This document shows, piece by piece, positions 25,594-35,420 of a DNA stretch of 64,000 nt (its first letter is position 1; each line of letters starts with the position of its first letter). This stretch comes from Caballeronia megalochromosomata (GTDB taxonomy: Bacteria; Pseudomonadota; Gammaproteobacteria; Burkholderiales; Burkholderiaceae). The notes below the pieces were generated by a model. It was not told the DNA's origin and made no database searches. It was given only the letters and a program-made list of their open reading frames with translations. A program made the position numbers and the translations under genes. The stretch spans positions 1-64,000 of the forward strand of contig LRBF01000258.1 of assembly GCA_001580565.1 (NCBI GenBank), written 5' to 3'.

Positions 25594-25619
25594 AGCAAGC
25601 AACCTTGCTATTTGCAAAT
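25594..25619. promoter_or_regulatory. Tandem palindromes in the MBL/IclR divergent promoter
   Basis: AGCAAG-CAAC-CTTGCT (25594-25609) and the perfect palindrome ATTTGCAAAT (25610-25619) are back to back, 68 nt upstream of the MBL gene start. They are candidate operators for one or both of the divergent IclR proteins. Confidence 0.45.
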
Positions 25620-25718
25620 TACGGGTAAATACCGAATCGCTTCATCGGATGATTGCGGCTCGGCTAACATTTGCGCTTCGACCACATCCGGTTCACTTAT
25701 TTCGTTCGCGGAGTCCTC

Positions 25719-26483
25719 TTGGCTCGTCCAGTCCCTGCCACGCCCGAAGAGAAAAAACAGCGCGGCATCCAGAGCGTCGAAGTCGGCGCGCGTTTGCTCG
25801 ATGCGCTCGCCGCGCGGCGCGAGCCGCTCGCGTTGAGCACGCTGGCCGAGGCCGCCGGGCTGTCGAGTGCCCAGGCGCACACGTATCTCGTGAGCCTCAC
25901 GCGTCTCGGGCTCGTCAAGCGCGACGCGCTCACCGGCAACTACGAGCCGGGTCCGCTTTCGCTGCGTCTCGGTCTGTTGAATCTGGAACATCAGCCGGCG
26001 TATCGCGCGGCCGCGCCACGCGTTTCGACGCTCGCGCTCGCGACAGGCATGAGCGTCGCGGTCAGCGTCGCCGGGCCGCAAGGGCCGACGATCGTGCGTT
26101 ACGAGCGCGGCGGCCATCCGCTGCACGTCAACCTGCACGTCGGCACGGTGATGTCGCTTTCCACCACTGCGACGGGACGCGTGTTCCGCGCTTTCGACGA
26201 TGACGCCCGCGTCGCCGCGATGCTCGCGCATCAGGCCGAAGCCGACGCGCCGGCGATGCGCGAGCGCATCGACGCAATTCGGGCGCGCGGCATCGAACGT
26301 AGCGTCGATGCGCCGAGTCCGGGCGTCAGCAGCATGAGCGTGCCGGTGTTCGACGGCGCGCACCGGATGCAGCTCGCGCTGACGGCGATCGGCCCGACCG
26401 GGCTGTGCGACGTCGGCTGGGACGGCTCGCTTGCGCAGGCGTTGAAGGACGCGGCGCGCGACATCACCGGATTGCTGTCATGA
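25719..26483 (+). CDS. IclR-family transcriptional regulator (first of tandem pair)
   Basis: About 254 aa: a winged HTH (ALSTLAEAAGLSSAQAHTYLVSLTRLGLVKRD) and an IclR effector domain (HVNLHVGTVMSLSTTATGRVFRAF, SVDAPSPGVSSMSVPVFDG). No ATG fits; I use TTG at 25719, with GGAG 5 nt upstream. A further TTG at 25671 would add 16 residues. It is divergent from the MBL-MFS operon, its likely target. The next gene is a paralogue whose ATG overlaps this gene's stop by four bases, so the two regulators are made together and may form a heteromer. Confidence 0.85.
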   Translation: MARPVPATPEEKKQRGIQSVEVGARLLDALAARREPLALSTLAEAAGLSSAQAHTYLVSLTRLGLVKRDALTGNYEPGPLSLRLGLLNLEHQPAYRAAAPRVSTLALATGMSVAVSVAGPQGPTIVRYERGGHPLHVNLHVGTVMSLSTTATGRVFRAFDDDARVAAMLAHQAEADAPAMRERIDAIRARGIERSVDAPSPGVSSMSVPVFDGAHRMQLALTAIGPTGLCDVGWDGSLAQALKDAARDITGLLS

Positions 26484-27286
26484 CCCCGTTCGACGAAGAC
26501 ACGAAGCCGCAGCGCGGCATCAACGCGCTCGACGCGACGGGCGATCTGTTGCGCGCGCTGGTCGCGGCGGGCCGGCCGCTCTCGCTGCGCGATCTCGCCG
26601 CCGCAGCCGGCATGCCGCCCGCGAAGGCGTTCGCGCACCTGGTGAGTCTGGTGAAGGTCGGTCTGCTCGCGCGCGACGACGCGGGGCTCTTTCACGCGGG
26701 CCCGTTGAGCCGGGAGCTCGGGCTCATCGCATTGCAACGCCTGTCGCCGATCCGCGATGCGGAAAGCGAGATCGTCGCGCTCGCCGCGAGCACGTCGATG
26801 ACGGTCGCCGCCGCCGCGCTCGGACCGCTCGGCCCGACCGTGATCCGGCTGGAGGAATCGGCGCGGCCGCAGCATGTGAGCTTGCGCGTCGGTACGGTGA
26901 TGTCGCTCGTCAACACGGCGATCGGGCGCGTCTTTGCCGCGCATCTGGCCGCCGACATGCTCGCGGCCCTGATGGAGCAGGACGGCATCCGCCTTGCCGG
27001 CGCAGCGCCGGATGCGGCGCTCGATGCCGCCTATCGCGCCCGGCTCGATGAAATCAGGAAGCGCGGCCTCGACACCGCCCTCGGCGCGCCGGTGCCGGGC
27101 ATTCACACGCTCGCCGCGCCGGTGTTCGATCACACCGGCAGCGTGTGTCTCGTGATCGCGTTGATCGGCTCGTCGGGCGGCTTCGACAGCGCCGCCGACG
27201 GCCCGCTGGCGCACGCCCTTCTCGCCGCGACGCGGCGCCTGTCGTGGCGTTTCGGCCTGATGGAAACGGGCGACAAGGCGACCTAA
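26480..27286 (+). CDS. IclR-family transcriptional regulator (second of tandem pair)
   Basis: A 268-aa paralogue of the preceding regulator: [37 protein letters not shown] and effector domain [49 protein letters not shown]. The start is fixed by the ATGA overlap with the first gene's stop. Its 3' end overlaps the convergent pdxY by 4 bp. Translational coupling points to a fixed ratio of the two proteins. Local duplication with divergence is the simplest origin. Confidence 0.87.
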   Translation: MTPFDEDTKPQRGINALDATGDLLRALVAAGRPLSLRDLAAAAGMPPAKAFAHLVSLVKVGLLARDDAGLFHAGPLSRELGLIALQRLSPIRDAESEIVALAASTSMTVAAAALGPLGPTVIRLEESARPQHVSLRVGTVMSLVNTAIGRVFAAHLAADMLAALMEQDGIRLAGAAPDAALDAAYRARLDEIRKRGLDTALGAPVPGIHTLAAPVFDHTGSVCLVIALIGSSGGFDSAADGPLAHALLAATRRLSWRFGLMETGDKAT

Positions 27287-28164
27287 CGACCCCTGACCGT
27301 CTCCGTGCCGGTCACGCGGATCGCGGGAAAGTGGTCGGTGGGCTTCGCGATTTCGTCCTGCGACGCGACGATTTCGAGCTCGTAGCGCCCCGCATCGTAA
27401 GTCGCCTTGACGACGGCATTCACCGCCGCGAGCGTATGTTCCAGCGCGGTGCGCAGCGAATCGCCCTGCAACGTGCGCGCGACGAACACCGCGCTCGTCA
27501 GGTCGCCCACGCCCACCGGCTGCCGCGCGAACGGATAGAGCGGGCGCTGCGCGAACCACGCTTCGCTCGGCGTCACGGCGAGCATGTTGAAGGTATCGGC
27601 GCGGCTGTTGCGGTCGAGCAGATGCTTCACCAGCACGATGCGCGGACCGCGCCCGATCAGTTCCCGGCACGCGTCGACGGCTTCTTCCACCGTCTCGATG
27701 GCGCGCCCGGCGAGCTTTTCCAGCTCGATGTGATTGGGCATGATCGCGTCGGCGACTTCGGGCATCGTCGTGACGAGGAAATCCTCGATGCCGGGCGCGA
27801 CCGTGCAACCGCCCGTCTGGCTCATGACCGGATCGCAGAAAAAGAGCGCGCGCGGATTCACCGCCTTCACCATCTTCACGATTTCGACGACCGCGCGGCC
27901 CTGCTCCGGCGCGCCGAGATAGCCCGAAAGCACGGCGTTGCAGCGCGCGAGCACGCCGATCGCGCCGATGCCTTCGATCACGTTCTGCAGTTCGTCGGCG
28001 TCGAACACGCTGCCGGTCCAGCGCCCGTATTGCGTGTGATTGGAAAACTGCACGGTATTGAGCGGCCAGACGTTGACGCCCAGGCGCCGCATCGGGAAAA
28101 CCGCCGCGCTGTTGCCCGCATGGCCGAACACCACATGCGACTGAATACTCAGGACGTTGTTCAT
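27283..28164 (-). CDS. pdxY: Pyridoxal kinase PdxY
   Basis: A 293-aa ribokinase-fold vitamin B6 salvage kinase that phosphorylates pyridoxal to PLP. It starts [44 protein letters not shown], which is the PdxY/PdxK signature. It contains DPVMSQTGG and the anion-hole/catalytic [12 protein letters not shown] motif near the C-terminus. Length is right for PdxY (about 286). The frame remains open upstream to 28296, but the ATG at 28164 is the conserved start. Monocistronic and convergent with the IclR pair. Confidence 0.94.
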   Translation of the reverse strand: MNNVLSIQSHVVFGHAGNSAAVFPMRRLGVNVWPLNTVQFSNHTQYGRWTGSVFDADELQNVIEGIGAIGVLARCNAVLSGYLGAPEQGRAVVEIVKMVKAVNPRALFFCDPVMSQTGGCTVAPGIEDFLVTTMPEVADAIMPNHIELEKLAGRAIETVEEAVDACRELIGRGPRIVLVKHLLDRNSRADTFNMLAVTPSEAWFAQRPLYPFARQPVGVGDLTSAVFVARTLQGDSLRTALEHTLAAVNAVVKATYDAGRYELEIVASQDEIAKPTDHFPAIRVTGTETVRGR

Positions 28165-28657
28165 CTTCTGATTCCCGATTGATCGTGTCCGGTCAGGTAA
28201 AACGCTTGTCGCGCCGGCGCTCGTGCAGCGCAGCGCGACGATCACTTCAGGAGAACACCCGTGGACGCCGTTTGCGGGCGCGTGCGGGCATCGCAATCTT
28301 CGTATTGTGCCGTGCCTCGACGCACTGCGGCATGGCGTGATCGATATTAATCGCGCGAACGCGTTTTATCGGGCAATGCGATCGATCAGAAGCCCAAAAG
28401 GTCGCGTTGCCGCAACACCGTCGCGTCCCGCAGGCCGCGCGCAGCACGCCCGTGCGCCATTCGGCACGGCGTTTGCTCGGTTTCCCCGGCCGCATCGGCG
28501 CTCCGTGCCCCAAGAAAAACTCGAGAAAAAAACGGGCGACTTCAGCACACGGATTCGAATGCGCGCCGGATAATGCTCATCGACGCATACAGCAAAGCAT
28601 ACGAGGACGAACACACGGCAAGACATCAATAGTCGCAGGTCAAATCAGGAGGCTGGG
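28165..28657. other. Intergenic region upstream of glgC
   Basis: 493 bp between the divergently transcribed pdxY and glgC. I see no credible gene. A-rich tracts occur near 28513-28535, and the strong AGGAGG ribosome-binding site of glgC is at the right end. It presumably holds both promoters; no clear -35/-10 pair or terminator stands out. Confidence 0.4.
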
Positions 28658-29932
28658 ATGGAGACGCTGTCTAAGAATCGCACCGATTTGCAAAAGTCGA
28701 CCCTCGCAATCGTTCTCGCCGGCGGGCGTGGCACCCGGCTCGGTCCGCTCACCGACAAGCGCGTGAAACCGGCCGTTCACTTCGGCGGCAAGTACCGCAT
28801 CGTCGACTTCGCGCTGTCCAACTGCCTCAATTCCGGCATCCGCCGCATCGCCGTCGTCACGCAATACAAGGCGCATTCGCTCATTCGGCACCTCCAGCGC
28901 GGCTGGGGTTTCCTGCGCGGCGAGTTCAACGAGTTCATCGATATCTGGCCTGCGCAGCAGCGCGTGGATTCGAGCTGGTATCGCGGCACGGCCGACGCCG
29001 TGTATCAGAACCTGGACATCGTCCGTTCGATCGGGCCGGAATTCGTCATCGTGCTGGCGGGCGATCACATCTACAAGATGGATTACACGCGCATGGTGCT
29101 CGACCATGTGGAGAGCGGCGCGGACTGCACGGTCGGCTGCATCGAGGTGCCGCGCATGGACGCGGTCGCGTTCGGCGTGATGCACGTCGACGAGAACCGC
29201 CGCGTCACCGCCTTTCTGGAAAAGCCCGCCGATCCGCCCGCCATGCCCGGCAAGCCCGACATCGCGCTCGCGAGCATGGGCATCTACGTGTTCAGCGCGA
29301 AGTATCTCTACGACATGCTGCAGGAGAACATCGAGACGTCGAACACGGATCACGACTTCGGCAAGGACATCATTCCGCGCGTCGTGACGACAGGCAAGGC
29401 GATCGCGCATCCGTTCGGCATGTCGTGCGTGACCTCCAGCACCGACCCGGAAGCGCCGGCGTACTGGCGCGACGTCGGCACGGTGGACGCGTACTGGTCC
29501 GCCAATCTCGATCTCGCCTCGACGATCCCGGAACTCGACCTCTACGACCGCCACTGGCCGATCTGGACCAACCAGGAACAACTGCCGCCCGGCAAGTTCG
29601 TGCGCGACCTGAACGGCCAGCAAGGCGCGATCACCAACCTGCTCGTATGCGGCGGCTGCGTGATCTCGGGATCGCAGGTGTCGAAGTCGGTGTTTTCGTC
29701 GGCGGTGCGGGTGCACTCGTTCTGTAACATCAATGAGGCAGTCTTGTTGCCTCAGGTGACCATCGGGCCGAGTTGCAGGTTGCAGCGCGTCGTGATCGAT
29801 CGCGGTTGCACGGTGCCCGAGGGGCTCGTGGTCGGCGAGGACCCGGACGACGACGCCGCGCGCTTCTTCCGCACGGAGTCCGGCGTCACGCTCATCACGC
29901 GCGATGCACTGGCGCGTCTGGCGCAGCGTTAG
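28658..29932 (+). CDS. glgC: Glucose-1-phosphate adenylyltransferase GlgC
   Basis: A 424-aa ADP-glucose pyrophosphorylase: ATP + glucose-1-phosphate to ADP-glucose, the first committed step of glycogen synthesis. The N-terminal nucleotidyltransferase domain begins [33 protein letters not shown] (residues 20-51). The catalytic Asp region [12 protein letters not shown] and the sugar-binding FLEKPADPP and GIYVFS follow. A C-terminal left-handed beta-helix with [15 protein letters not shown] repeats ends the protein. AGGAGG lies upstream of the ATG. It is followed 54 bp later by glgA, forming a glycogen-synthesis operon. Confidence 0.96.
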   Translation: METLSKNRTDLQKSTLAIVLAGGRGTRLGPLTDKRVKPAVHFGGKYRIVDFALSNCLNSGIRRIAVVTQYKAHSLIRHLQRGWGFLRGEFNEFIDIWPAQQRVDSSWYRGTADAVYQNLDIVRSIGPEFVIVLAGDHIYKMDYTRMVLDHVESGADCTVGCIEVPRMDAVAFGVMHVDENRRVTAFLEKPADPPAMPGKPDIALASMGIYVFSAKYLYDMLQENIETSNTDHDFGKDIIPRVVTTGKAIAHPFGMSCVTSSTDPEAPAYWRDVGTVDAYWSANLDLASTIPELDLYDRHWPIWTNQEQLPPGKFVRDLNGQQGAITNLLVCGGCVISGSQVSKSVFSSAVRVHSFCNINEAVLLPQVTIGPSCRLQRVVIDRGCTVPEGLVVGEDPDDDAARFFRTESGVTLITRDALARLAQR

Positions 29933-29986
29933 ACCCCGGCGCGCCGCGCGAACACGACAACACGAATCCATTCGACGGGAGCGCCG

Positions 29987-31450
29987 ATGACCGTATGCGT
30001 GCTGCATGCCGCAGCAGAAATGTTTCCGCTGTTGAAAACCGGCGGCCTCGCCGACGTGGTCGGCGCGCTGCCGCCGGCGCAGTCGCAACTGGGCACGCAC
30101 GCGCGCGTCGTGCTGCCGGGCTTTCCCGCCGTGCTCGCGGGCCTGGAAGACCTGCAGAGCGTGGCCGATCTGGGCGGCGCGTTCGGCGCGGGCAACGTGC
30201 GGCTCGAACGCGGCGTGCTGCAGCCGCACGGCGTGGTGGTGTACGTCGTGCGCGCGGATCAGTTCTACGATCGCCCGGGCAATCCCTATCTCGACGCCGC
30301 GCATCGCTCCTATGCCGACAACGACCGCCGCTTCGCGCTGCTCGCCTGGGCCGCCGCGCGCATCGCGAAGGGCGCCGATCCGGCGTGGAAGCCGCATATC
30401 GTCCACGCGCACGACTGGCACGCGGGACTCGCGCCCGCCTATCTGCGCGCGTTCGAGCGCGGCGGCGCGGCGCGGACCGCGAGCGTGATGACGGTGCACA
30501 ACCTCGCGTACCAGGGGACGTTTCCGGCATCGGAATTCGGCGCGCTGCAGTTGCCCGGCGACTTCTACGCGGTGGAAGGCGTGGAGTTCTACGGCCACGT
30601 CTCGTTCCTGAAGGCGGGACTCTATTACGCCGACCGCATCACCACGGTGAGCCCGACCTACGCGCGCGAGATTCAGACGCAGACGCACGGCGCCGGTCTG
30701 CACGGCTTGCTGCAAACCCGCACCCACGACATCACCGGCATCCTGAACGGCGTGGATTATTCGATCTGGAGTCCATCGGTCGATGAGTCCATCGCGTCGA
30801 AATACACCGCGTCGAAGCCTTCGGCCAAGTCGAAGTGCAAGGCGGCGCTGCAGGAACGCATGGGCCTCGCGCGCGACGACGACGCCCTGCTCTTCGGCGT
30901 CGTCAGCCGGCTGACCGAGCAGAAAGGGCTCGACCTGCTGCTCTCGGCCGTGCCCGATATCGTGCAGCGCGGCGGCCAGCTCGTCGTGCTCGGCACCGGC
31001 GACCCGGCGCTCGAAACCGGCATGAAAAACGCGGCGGCCGCGCATCCGGGCGCGGTCGCGATCGAGCTCGGTTTCGACGAGACGCTGTCGCATTCGATCA
31101 TCGCCGGCAGCGACGTGGTGATGGTGCCGTCGCGCTTCGAGCCGTGCGGCCTCACGCAGCTCTACGCGCTCGCCTACGGTTCGCTGCCGCTCGTGCATCG
31201 CGTGGGCGGGCTCGCGGACACCGTCGTCGACAGTTCGCTCGAAAATCTCGCCGACGACCTCGCGACCGGCTTCGTGTTCGATACCTTCGATCGCGCGGGC
31301 ATCGTCGGCGCTATCCGGCGCGCGTTCGCCCTGAAATCGCGGCGCACGGACTGGAAGGCCGTCGTCAAGCGCGCGATGAACCAGAGCTTCAGCTGGGAAG
31401 CCGCGGCGCTGGAATACGCGGAGGTGTATCAGGGACTGATGGGCCGCTGA
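29987..31450 (+). CDS. glgA: Glycogen synthase GlgA
   Basis: A 487-aa GT5 glycogen synthase that adds glucose from ADP-glucose to the growing alpha-1,4-glucan. The ADP-glucose-binding KTGG motif is at residues 17-20 (LKTGGLADVVGALP). VHAHDWHAGL, FGVVSRLTEQKGLDLL and the C-terminal MVPSRFEPCGLTQLYALAYG, with the conserved Glu of the retaining GT-B enzymes, are all present. GGGAG lies before the ATG. It is the second gene after glgC. A GC-rich hairpin without T-run follows (31458-31487). Confidence 0.96.
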   Translation: MTVCVLHAAAEMFPLLKTGGLADVVGALPPAQSQLGTHARVVLPGFPAVLAGLEDLQSVADLGGAFGAGNVRLERGVLQPHGVVVYVVRADQFYDRPGNPYLDAAHRSYADNDRRFALLAWAAARIAKGADPAWKPHIVHAHDWHAGLAPAYLRAFERGGAARTASVMTVHNLAYQGTFPASEFGALQLPGDFYAVEGVEFYGHVSFLKAGLYYADRITTVSPTYAREIQTQTHGAGLHGLLQTRTHDITGILNGVDYSIWSPSVDESIASKYTASKPSAKSKCKAALQERMGLARDDDALLFGVVSRLTEQKGLDLLLSAVPDIVQRGGQLVVLGTGDPALETGMKNAAAAHPGAVAIELGFDETLSHSIIAGSDVVMVPSRFEPCGLTQLYALAYGSLPLVHRVGGLADTVVDSSLENLADDLATGFVFDTFDRAGIVGAIRRAFALKSRRTDWKAVVKRAMNQSFSWEAAALEYAEVYQGLMGR

Positions 31451-31526
31451 CATCTGCGCGTGCGTGCCGCCTCTCGCGGGCGCACGCCTTGCTCGCGGGA
31501 CCAGACGACTCATCACGGAAACGCAA

Positions 31527-32327
31527 ATGCACACACCTCTCGCAGGCCAGATCGCGCTCGTGACGGGCGCGAGTTCGGGCATCGGCACGGGCGTCGCCAT
31601 CGCGCTCGCCGAAGCCGGCGCGCACGTCGCGATCAACTATCACGCGCACGCGGAGCCCGCCGAAGCACTCGCCGCTGCGATCAGGGCGAAAGGCGGCGAA
31701 GCGTTCGCCGTCGGCGCGGATGTGTCCGACGAAACCCAGATCGACGCGATGTTCGATGCCGTCGTGAAGCGCTACGGCACCGTCGATATCGTCGTCGCCA
31801 ATTCCGGGCTGCAGAAGGACGCGAAGTTCACCGCGCTCACGCTCGCCGACTGGAACACGGTCATCGAAACCAATCTCACCGGCCAGTTCCTCACCGCGCA
31901 GCGCGCCGTGCGCGAATTCGAGCGGCGCGGCATGCGCGACGTATCGAAGGCGCTCGGCAAGATCATCTGCATGAGTTCGGTTCACGAGGTCATACCGTGG
32001 GCGGGACACGTGAACTACGCGGCGTCCAAAGGCGGCATCCAGATGATGATGAAGACGATCGCGCAGGAAGTCGCGCCGCAGCGCATCCGCGTGAACGGCA
32101 TCGCGCCCGGTGCGATCCGCACGCCGATCAACAAGGACGCGTGGGACACCCCGGAACAGCTCGCCAGGCTGCTGAAGCTGATTCCGTACGGGCGCGTCGG
32201 CGAAGTGGAGGATATCGGGCGTGCGGCGGTCTGGCTCGCCTCCGACGAAAGCGATTACGTCGTCGGCACGACGCTCTTCGTCGATGGCGGCATGACGCTC
32301 TATCCGGGATTCGCGGATAACGGCTGA
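31527..32327 (+). CDS. Short-chain dehydrogenase, glucose 1-dehydrogenase-like
   Basis: A 266-aa classical SDR. TGASSGIGTG is near residue 14, NAG-loop equivalent VANSG near 94, the catalytic Ser is in CMSSVHE and Tyr/Lys in NYAASKGG. The ending ASDESDYVVGTTLFVDGGMTLYP is typical of glucose 1-dehydrogenase-type SDRs. The ATG at 31527 has GGAA upstream; an open frame extends to 31464 but is not conserved-looking. It follows glgA by 76 bp and may be co-transcribed. True substrate (glucose or another polyol) is not certain. Confidence 0.9.
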   Translation: MHTPLAGQIALVTGASSGIGTGVAIALAEAGAHVAINYHAHAEPAEALAAAIRAKGGEAFAVGADVSDETQIDAMFDAVVKRYGTVDIVVANSGLQKDAKFTALTLADWNTVIETNLTGQFLTAQRAVREFERRGMRDVSKALGKIICMSSVHEVIPWAGHVNYAASKGGIQMMMKTIAQEVAPQRIRVNGIAPGAIRTPINKDAWDTPEQLARLLKLIPYGRVGEVEDIGRAAVWLASDESDYVVGTTLFVDGGMTLYPGFADNG

Positions 32328-32359
32328 CAAACGCATCGACACGAAAACACGGGAGCGCA

Positions 32360-33796
32360 ATGAACCAGATTCAGGTGGACGTCGCCGTGATCGGCGCGGG
32401 CACGGCGGGCATGGCCGCGTTGCGCGCGGCGCGGCTCGCGGGCGTCAGTGCGGTGCTGATCGAGGGCGGCGAGCTGGGCACGACCTGCGCGCGCGTCGGC
32501 TGCATGCCGTCGAAGCTGCTGCTCGCGGCGGCGAACGGTTTGCACGATGCGCGTTCACTGGCCGCGCGCGGCATCGAAGGCACGCACGCGCTCGAAGCGG
32601 ACTACGCGCATGTGCTCGGCTACGTGCGGCGCGAGCGCGATGCCTTCGTCAAGGGCGTGCTCGAGGAAGTCGAAGCGCTGCCCGGCGGCATGCTGCTGCG
32701 CGGCGCCGCGCGCTTCGAAACGCCGACGCGGCTCGTGATCGGCGACGACACGCGGGTCGACGCAAAGCGCGTCGTGATCGCGACGGGCGCGGCCCCGAAT
32801 GTGCCCGACGCGCTGAAGGTGTTCGGCGACAAGCTCATCACGAGCGATGACCTCTTCGACCTCCGCACGCTGCCAAAACGCATCGCGGTGTTCGGCGCGG
32901 GACCGATCGCGCTGGAACTCGGACAGGCGCTCGCTCGCCTCGATGTCGACGTCTTCGTCTTCGGCAAGGGCGGCAACGTGGCGTCTCTCACCGACAAGCC
33001 CGTGCGCGACGCCCTCGCCGCCGCGCTGGCCGAGGCGTTCTATTTCGATCCCGACGCGAAGTTCGACGCCATGTCGCTCGAAGACGGTCAGCCGACGCTG
33101 CGCTTCACGTCGCCGGACGGCGCGAAGCATGTGGAGCGCGTCGATCTCGTCCTCGCCGCGACGGGACGCAAGCCGAATCTCGGGCCGCTCGCGCTCGAAA
33201 ATGCGGGCATCGAACTGAATGAAAAAGGCGTGCCGCACTTCGACAAGACCACGATGCAGTGCGGCACAAGTTCCATCTTCATCGCGGGCGATTGCGACGG
33301 CACGCGTCCCTGGCTCCACGATGCCGCCGACGAAGGCAAGCTCGCCGGCGACAACGCCGCGCGCTTTCCCGACGTGCGGGCGGTCAGGCGCAAGGTGCCG
33401 TTCTCGATCGTATTCAGCGAGCCGCAGGTCGCGATTGTCGGCGCGTCGTACGACGAACTCGACCGGCAAATGACGGTGACCGGCGCGGCATCGTTCGAAA
33501 CTCAGGGCAGAAGCCGCGTGATGCGGCAGAATCGCGGCCTGCTGCACGTCTATGCCGACGCGAAAACCGGCCAGCTGCGCGGTGCGCAAGGCTGCGGCCC
33601 GGCGATGGAACACCTCGGGCATCTGCTCGCATGGGCGCTGCAACTGGAGCTCACGCTCGATGAGGCGCTCGCGCTGCCTTTCTATCATCCGGTCGTGGAA
33701 GAAGGCCTGCGCAGCGCGCTGAAGGATGCGGACAGGAAATGCTATGAGGAACGTGCGGAGACTCCGCCCGCGCTACCGAGCGCGGCGGGCTGCTGA
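32360..33796 (+). CDS. Dihydrolipoamide dehydrogenase-like flavoprotein disulfide reductase
   Basis: A 478-aa pyridine-nucleotide disulfide oxidoreductase. FAD motif GAGTAGM at residues 12-18, redox disulfide Cys43-Cys48 in TTCARVGCMPSK, NAD motif GAGPIALELG near 180, and the C-terminal His-Glu pair in FYHPVVEEGL. The charge-relay His and both Cys are present, so it is probably active. It is not beside 2-oxoacid dehydrogenase genes, unlike the housekeeping Lpd, and the C-terminus is extended. GGGAG lies upstream of the ATG and the SDR gene ends 32 bp before it. The partner substrate is unknown. Confidence 0.88.
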   Translation: MNQIQVDVAVIGAGTAGMAALRAARLAGVSAVLIEGGELGTTCARVGCMPSKLLLAAANGLHDARSLAARGIEGTHALEADYAHVLGYVRRERDAFVKGVLEEVEALPGGMLLRGAARFETPTRLVIGDDTRVDAKRVVIATGAAPNVPDALKVFGDKLITSDDLFDLRTLPKRIAVFGAGPIALELGQALARLDVDVFVFGKGGNVASLTDKPVRDALAAALAEAFYFDPDAKFDAMSLEDGQPTLRFTSPDGAKHVERVDLVLAATGRKPNLGPLALENAGIELNEKGVPHFDKTTMQCGTSSIFIAGDCDGTRPWLHDAADEGKLAGDNAARFPDVRAVRRKVPFSIVFSEPQVAIVGASYDELDRQMTVTGAASFETQGRSRVMRQNRGLLHVYADAKTGQLRGAQGCGPAMEHLGHLLAWALQLELTLDEALALPFYHPVVEEGLRSALKDADRKCYEERAETPPALPSAAGC

Positions 33797-33826
33797 TTTT
33801 TTCCCGCTGCAGCGCACAAAAAAAGA

Positions 33827-33854
33827 AAACGCCGGTTGAGAGCAACCGGCGTTT
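33827..33854. terminator. Bidirectional Rho-independent terminator
   Basis: AAACGCCGGTTG (33827-33838) and CAACCGGCGTTT (33843-33854) form a 12-bp perfect stem with loop AGAG. A-runs on the left and T-rich sequence on the right let it end both the flavoprotein transcript and the convergent membrane-protein transcript. Confidence 0.9.
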
Positions 33855-33888
33855 CGTCTTTCGAATCAGGCGTGAGAACCGTTACCGA

Positions 33889-34245
33889 TCAGCTCCCGCT
33901 CAGACCATATTGCAGTGCAAGGTCGAAACCCAGCACCACGAGCGAGCAGAAAAGCCCCAGCGACAGATTCGCCAGCCGGTGGCCGACGTCCTTGTGCTTC
34001 GTCAGAACGGCGCCCGCGAGGAACGCGATTTCCACGATGACCTGCATGCAGAACACGGCGATCATCAACGCGAACTCGTAGCCCATCGAGTTGAAGTTCA
34101 TGAAATTGAAGCCGTTCACGGCCACCCAGGATCCTACTCGCCAGGCTTCGTATGCCAATAGCAGCAACGGAAAGAAATAGCTGGCTACATAAGTCGGCAC
34201 CGTGGCGTGCCGCAGTTCCATATTTAAGTGACGTGTTACTTGCAT
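33889..34245 (-). CDS. Small integral membrane protein, hypothetical
   Basis: A 118-aa protein with about three hydrophobic segments (YVASYFFPLLLLAYEAW; GYEFALMIAVFCMQVIVEIAFLAGAVL; LSLGLFCSLVVLGFDLALQYGL). The start is ATG at 34245 with AGGAG 7 nt upstream; an upstream in-frame ATG at 34296 lacks this. Monocistronic, closed by the terminator at 33827. I do not recognise the family. Confidence 0.75.
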   Translation of the reverse strand: MQVTRHLNMELRHATVPTYVASYFFPLLLLAYEAWRVGSWVAVNGFNFMNFNSMGYEFALMIAVFCMQVIVEIAFLAGAVLTKHKDVGHRLANLSLGLFCSLVVLGFDLALQYGLSGS

Positions 34246-34510
34246 CGCGTACTCCTCATCTGATTGCCCGAAAAATGACGGGCGTTCTACCTGCACCGTG
34301 GCGCAACCGGAGCGTTCTAACCGAACGGCAGACGGGCGTCGTGCTTACAGAATAGGACAATTTTCGGGAAAGCGAATCATCGTATTCCCGATGATCACGC
34401 CCAGTAACCGAATGCGCGATGCGTTGTGCAGTGCAACTGAATAAAGCAGTTATTACGGCCCTTGAATCCGGCACGCGCGTGCGTGCCGAACCCATACCTC
34501 GTTTGATTCC

Positions 34511-35407
34511 TTATTGGCCGTTTTGTTGCTTCGCGTATAGCTTGATAATGCCTGAAAAATCGAGTCCGCCGAGTCCCTGCTGGCTCATCGACTGATACAA
34601 CTGTTGTGCCAGCGCGCCCATGAATACCGGTTGCTTCGCGCCGCGCGCCGCATCGATCGCGAGGCCCAGATCCTTCAGCATCAGATCCGCGCCGAAGCCG
34701 CCGGAATAGCCGCGCGAAGCGGGCGCCGTCTCGATAATGCCCGGATAGGGATTACACGTATCCGAACTCCAGCAACGCCCCGTCGATGTATTCACGATGC
34801 TCGCCAGTTTCGCCGGATCGATGCCGAGCGTTTCCCCCAGTTTCATCGCTTCCGCGACGCCGATCATGGAAATCCCTAGCAGCAGGTTATTGCAGATCTT
34901 CGCGATCTGACCGGTGCCGGTTTCGCCGCAACGCACCATGTTTTTACCCATACCGGACAGCACGGGGCGCAGCGTTTCGAAGAGCGTCTCGTCGGCGCCG
35001 ACCATGAAGGTCAGCGTGCCCGCCTGCGCGCCGACGACGCCGCCGGAAACGGGCGCATCCGCGAACGGATTACCCTGCTTGCCCGCCGCTTCGCCGATGA
35101 ACTTCGCGGTCGCCGGGTCGATCGTGCTGCTGTCGACGAGCGGCACGCCTTTCGCGACACCGGCGAGCACGCCGTCATCGCCCAGATAGACCGCCTTCAC
35201 ATGCTGCGCTGCGGGAAGCATCGTGATGACGACCTCCGCGCCCTCGGCGGCCGCGCGCGGCGAGGCGGCCAGCGTCGCGCCCGCCGCCTTCGCCGCGTCG
35301 AGCGCGGCGGGCACGAGGTCGAACGCCGTCACCGCGTGCCCGGCTTTCAGGAGATTGGCGGCCATCGGGCCACCCATGTGACCCAGGCCGACAAAGCCAA
35401 TTTTCAT
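34511..35407 (-). CDS. mmsB: 3-hydroxyisobutyrate dehydrogenase
   Basis: A 298-aa beta-hydroxyacid dehydrogenase. GLGHMGGPMAANL (about 6-18) is the NAD-binding signature; DAPVSGGVVGAQAGTLTFMVG is the substrate loop and GQIAKICNNLLLG carries the catalytic Lys. It oxidises 3-hydroxyisobutyrate to methylmalonate semialdehyde in valine degradation. GAGGAG lies upstream of the ATG and it follows mmsA by 13 bp, the normal mmsAB order. The product feeds back to mmsA. Confidence 0.95.
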   Translation of the reverse strand: MKIGFVGLGHMGGPMAANLLKAGHAVTAFDLVPAALDAAKAAGATLAASPRAAAEGAEVVITMLPAAQHVKAVYLGDDGVLAGVAKGVPLVDSSTIDPATAKFIGEAAGKQGNPFADAPVSGGVVGAQAGTLTFMVGADETLFETLRPVLSGMGKNMVRCGETGTGQIAKICNNLLLGISMIGVAEAMKLGETLGIDPAKLASIVNTSTGRCWSSDTCNPYPGIIETAPASRGYSGGFGADLMLKDLGLAIDAARGAKQPVFMGALAQQLYQSMSQQGLGGLDFSGIIKLYAKQQNGQ

Positions 35408-35420
35408 CGTGGGCTCCTCA

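Noticed and set aside
28165-28657. A riboswitch or sRNA before glgC
   Set aside because: I looked for a conserved-looking structure or terminator and saw none; only the strong ribosome-binding site is supported.
28640-31636. A nearly 1000-codon open frame on the minus strand
   Set aside because: It runs antisense through glgC and glgA, is Arg/His/Ala-rich as expected for GC-rich shadow frames, and has no conserved domain or ribosome-binding site.
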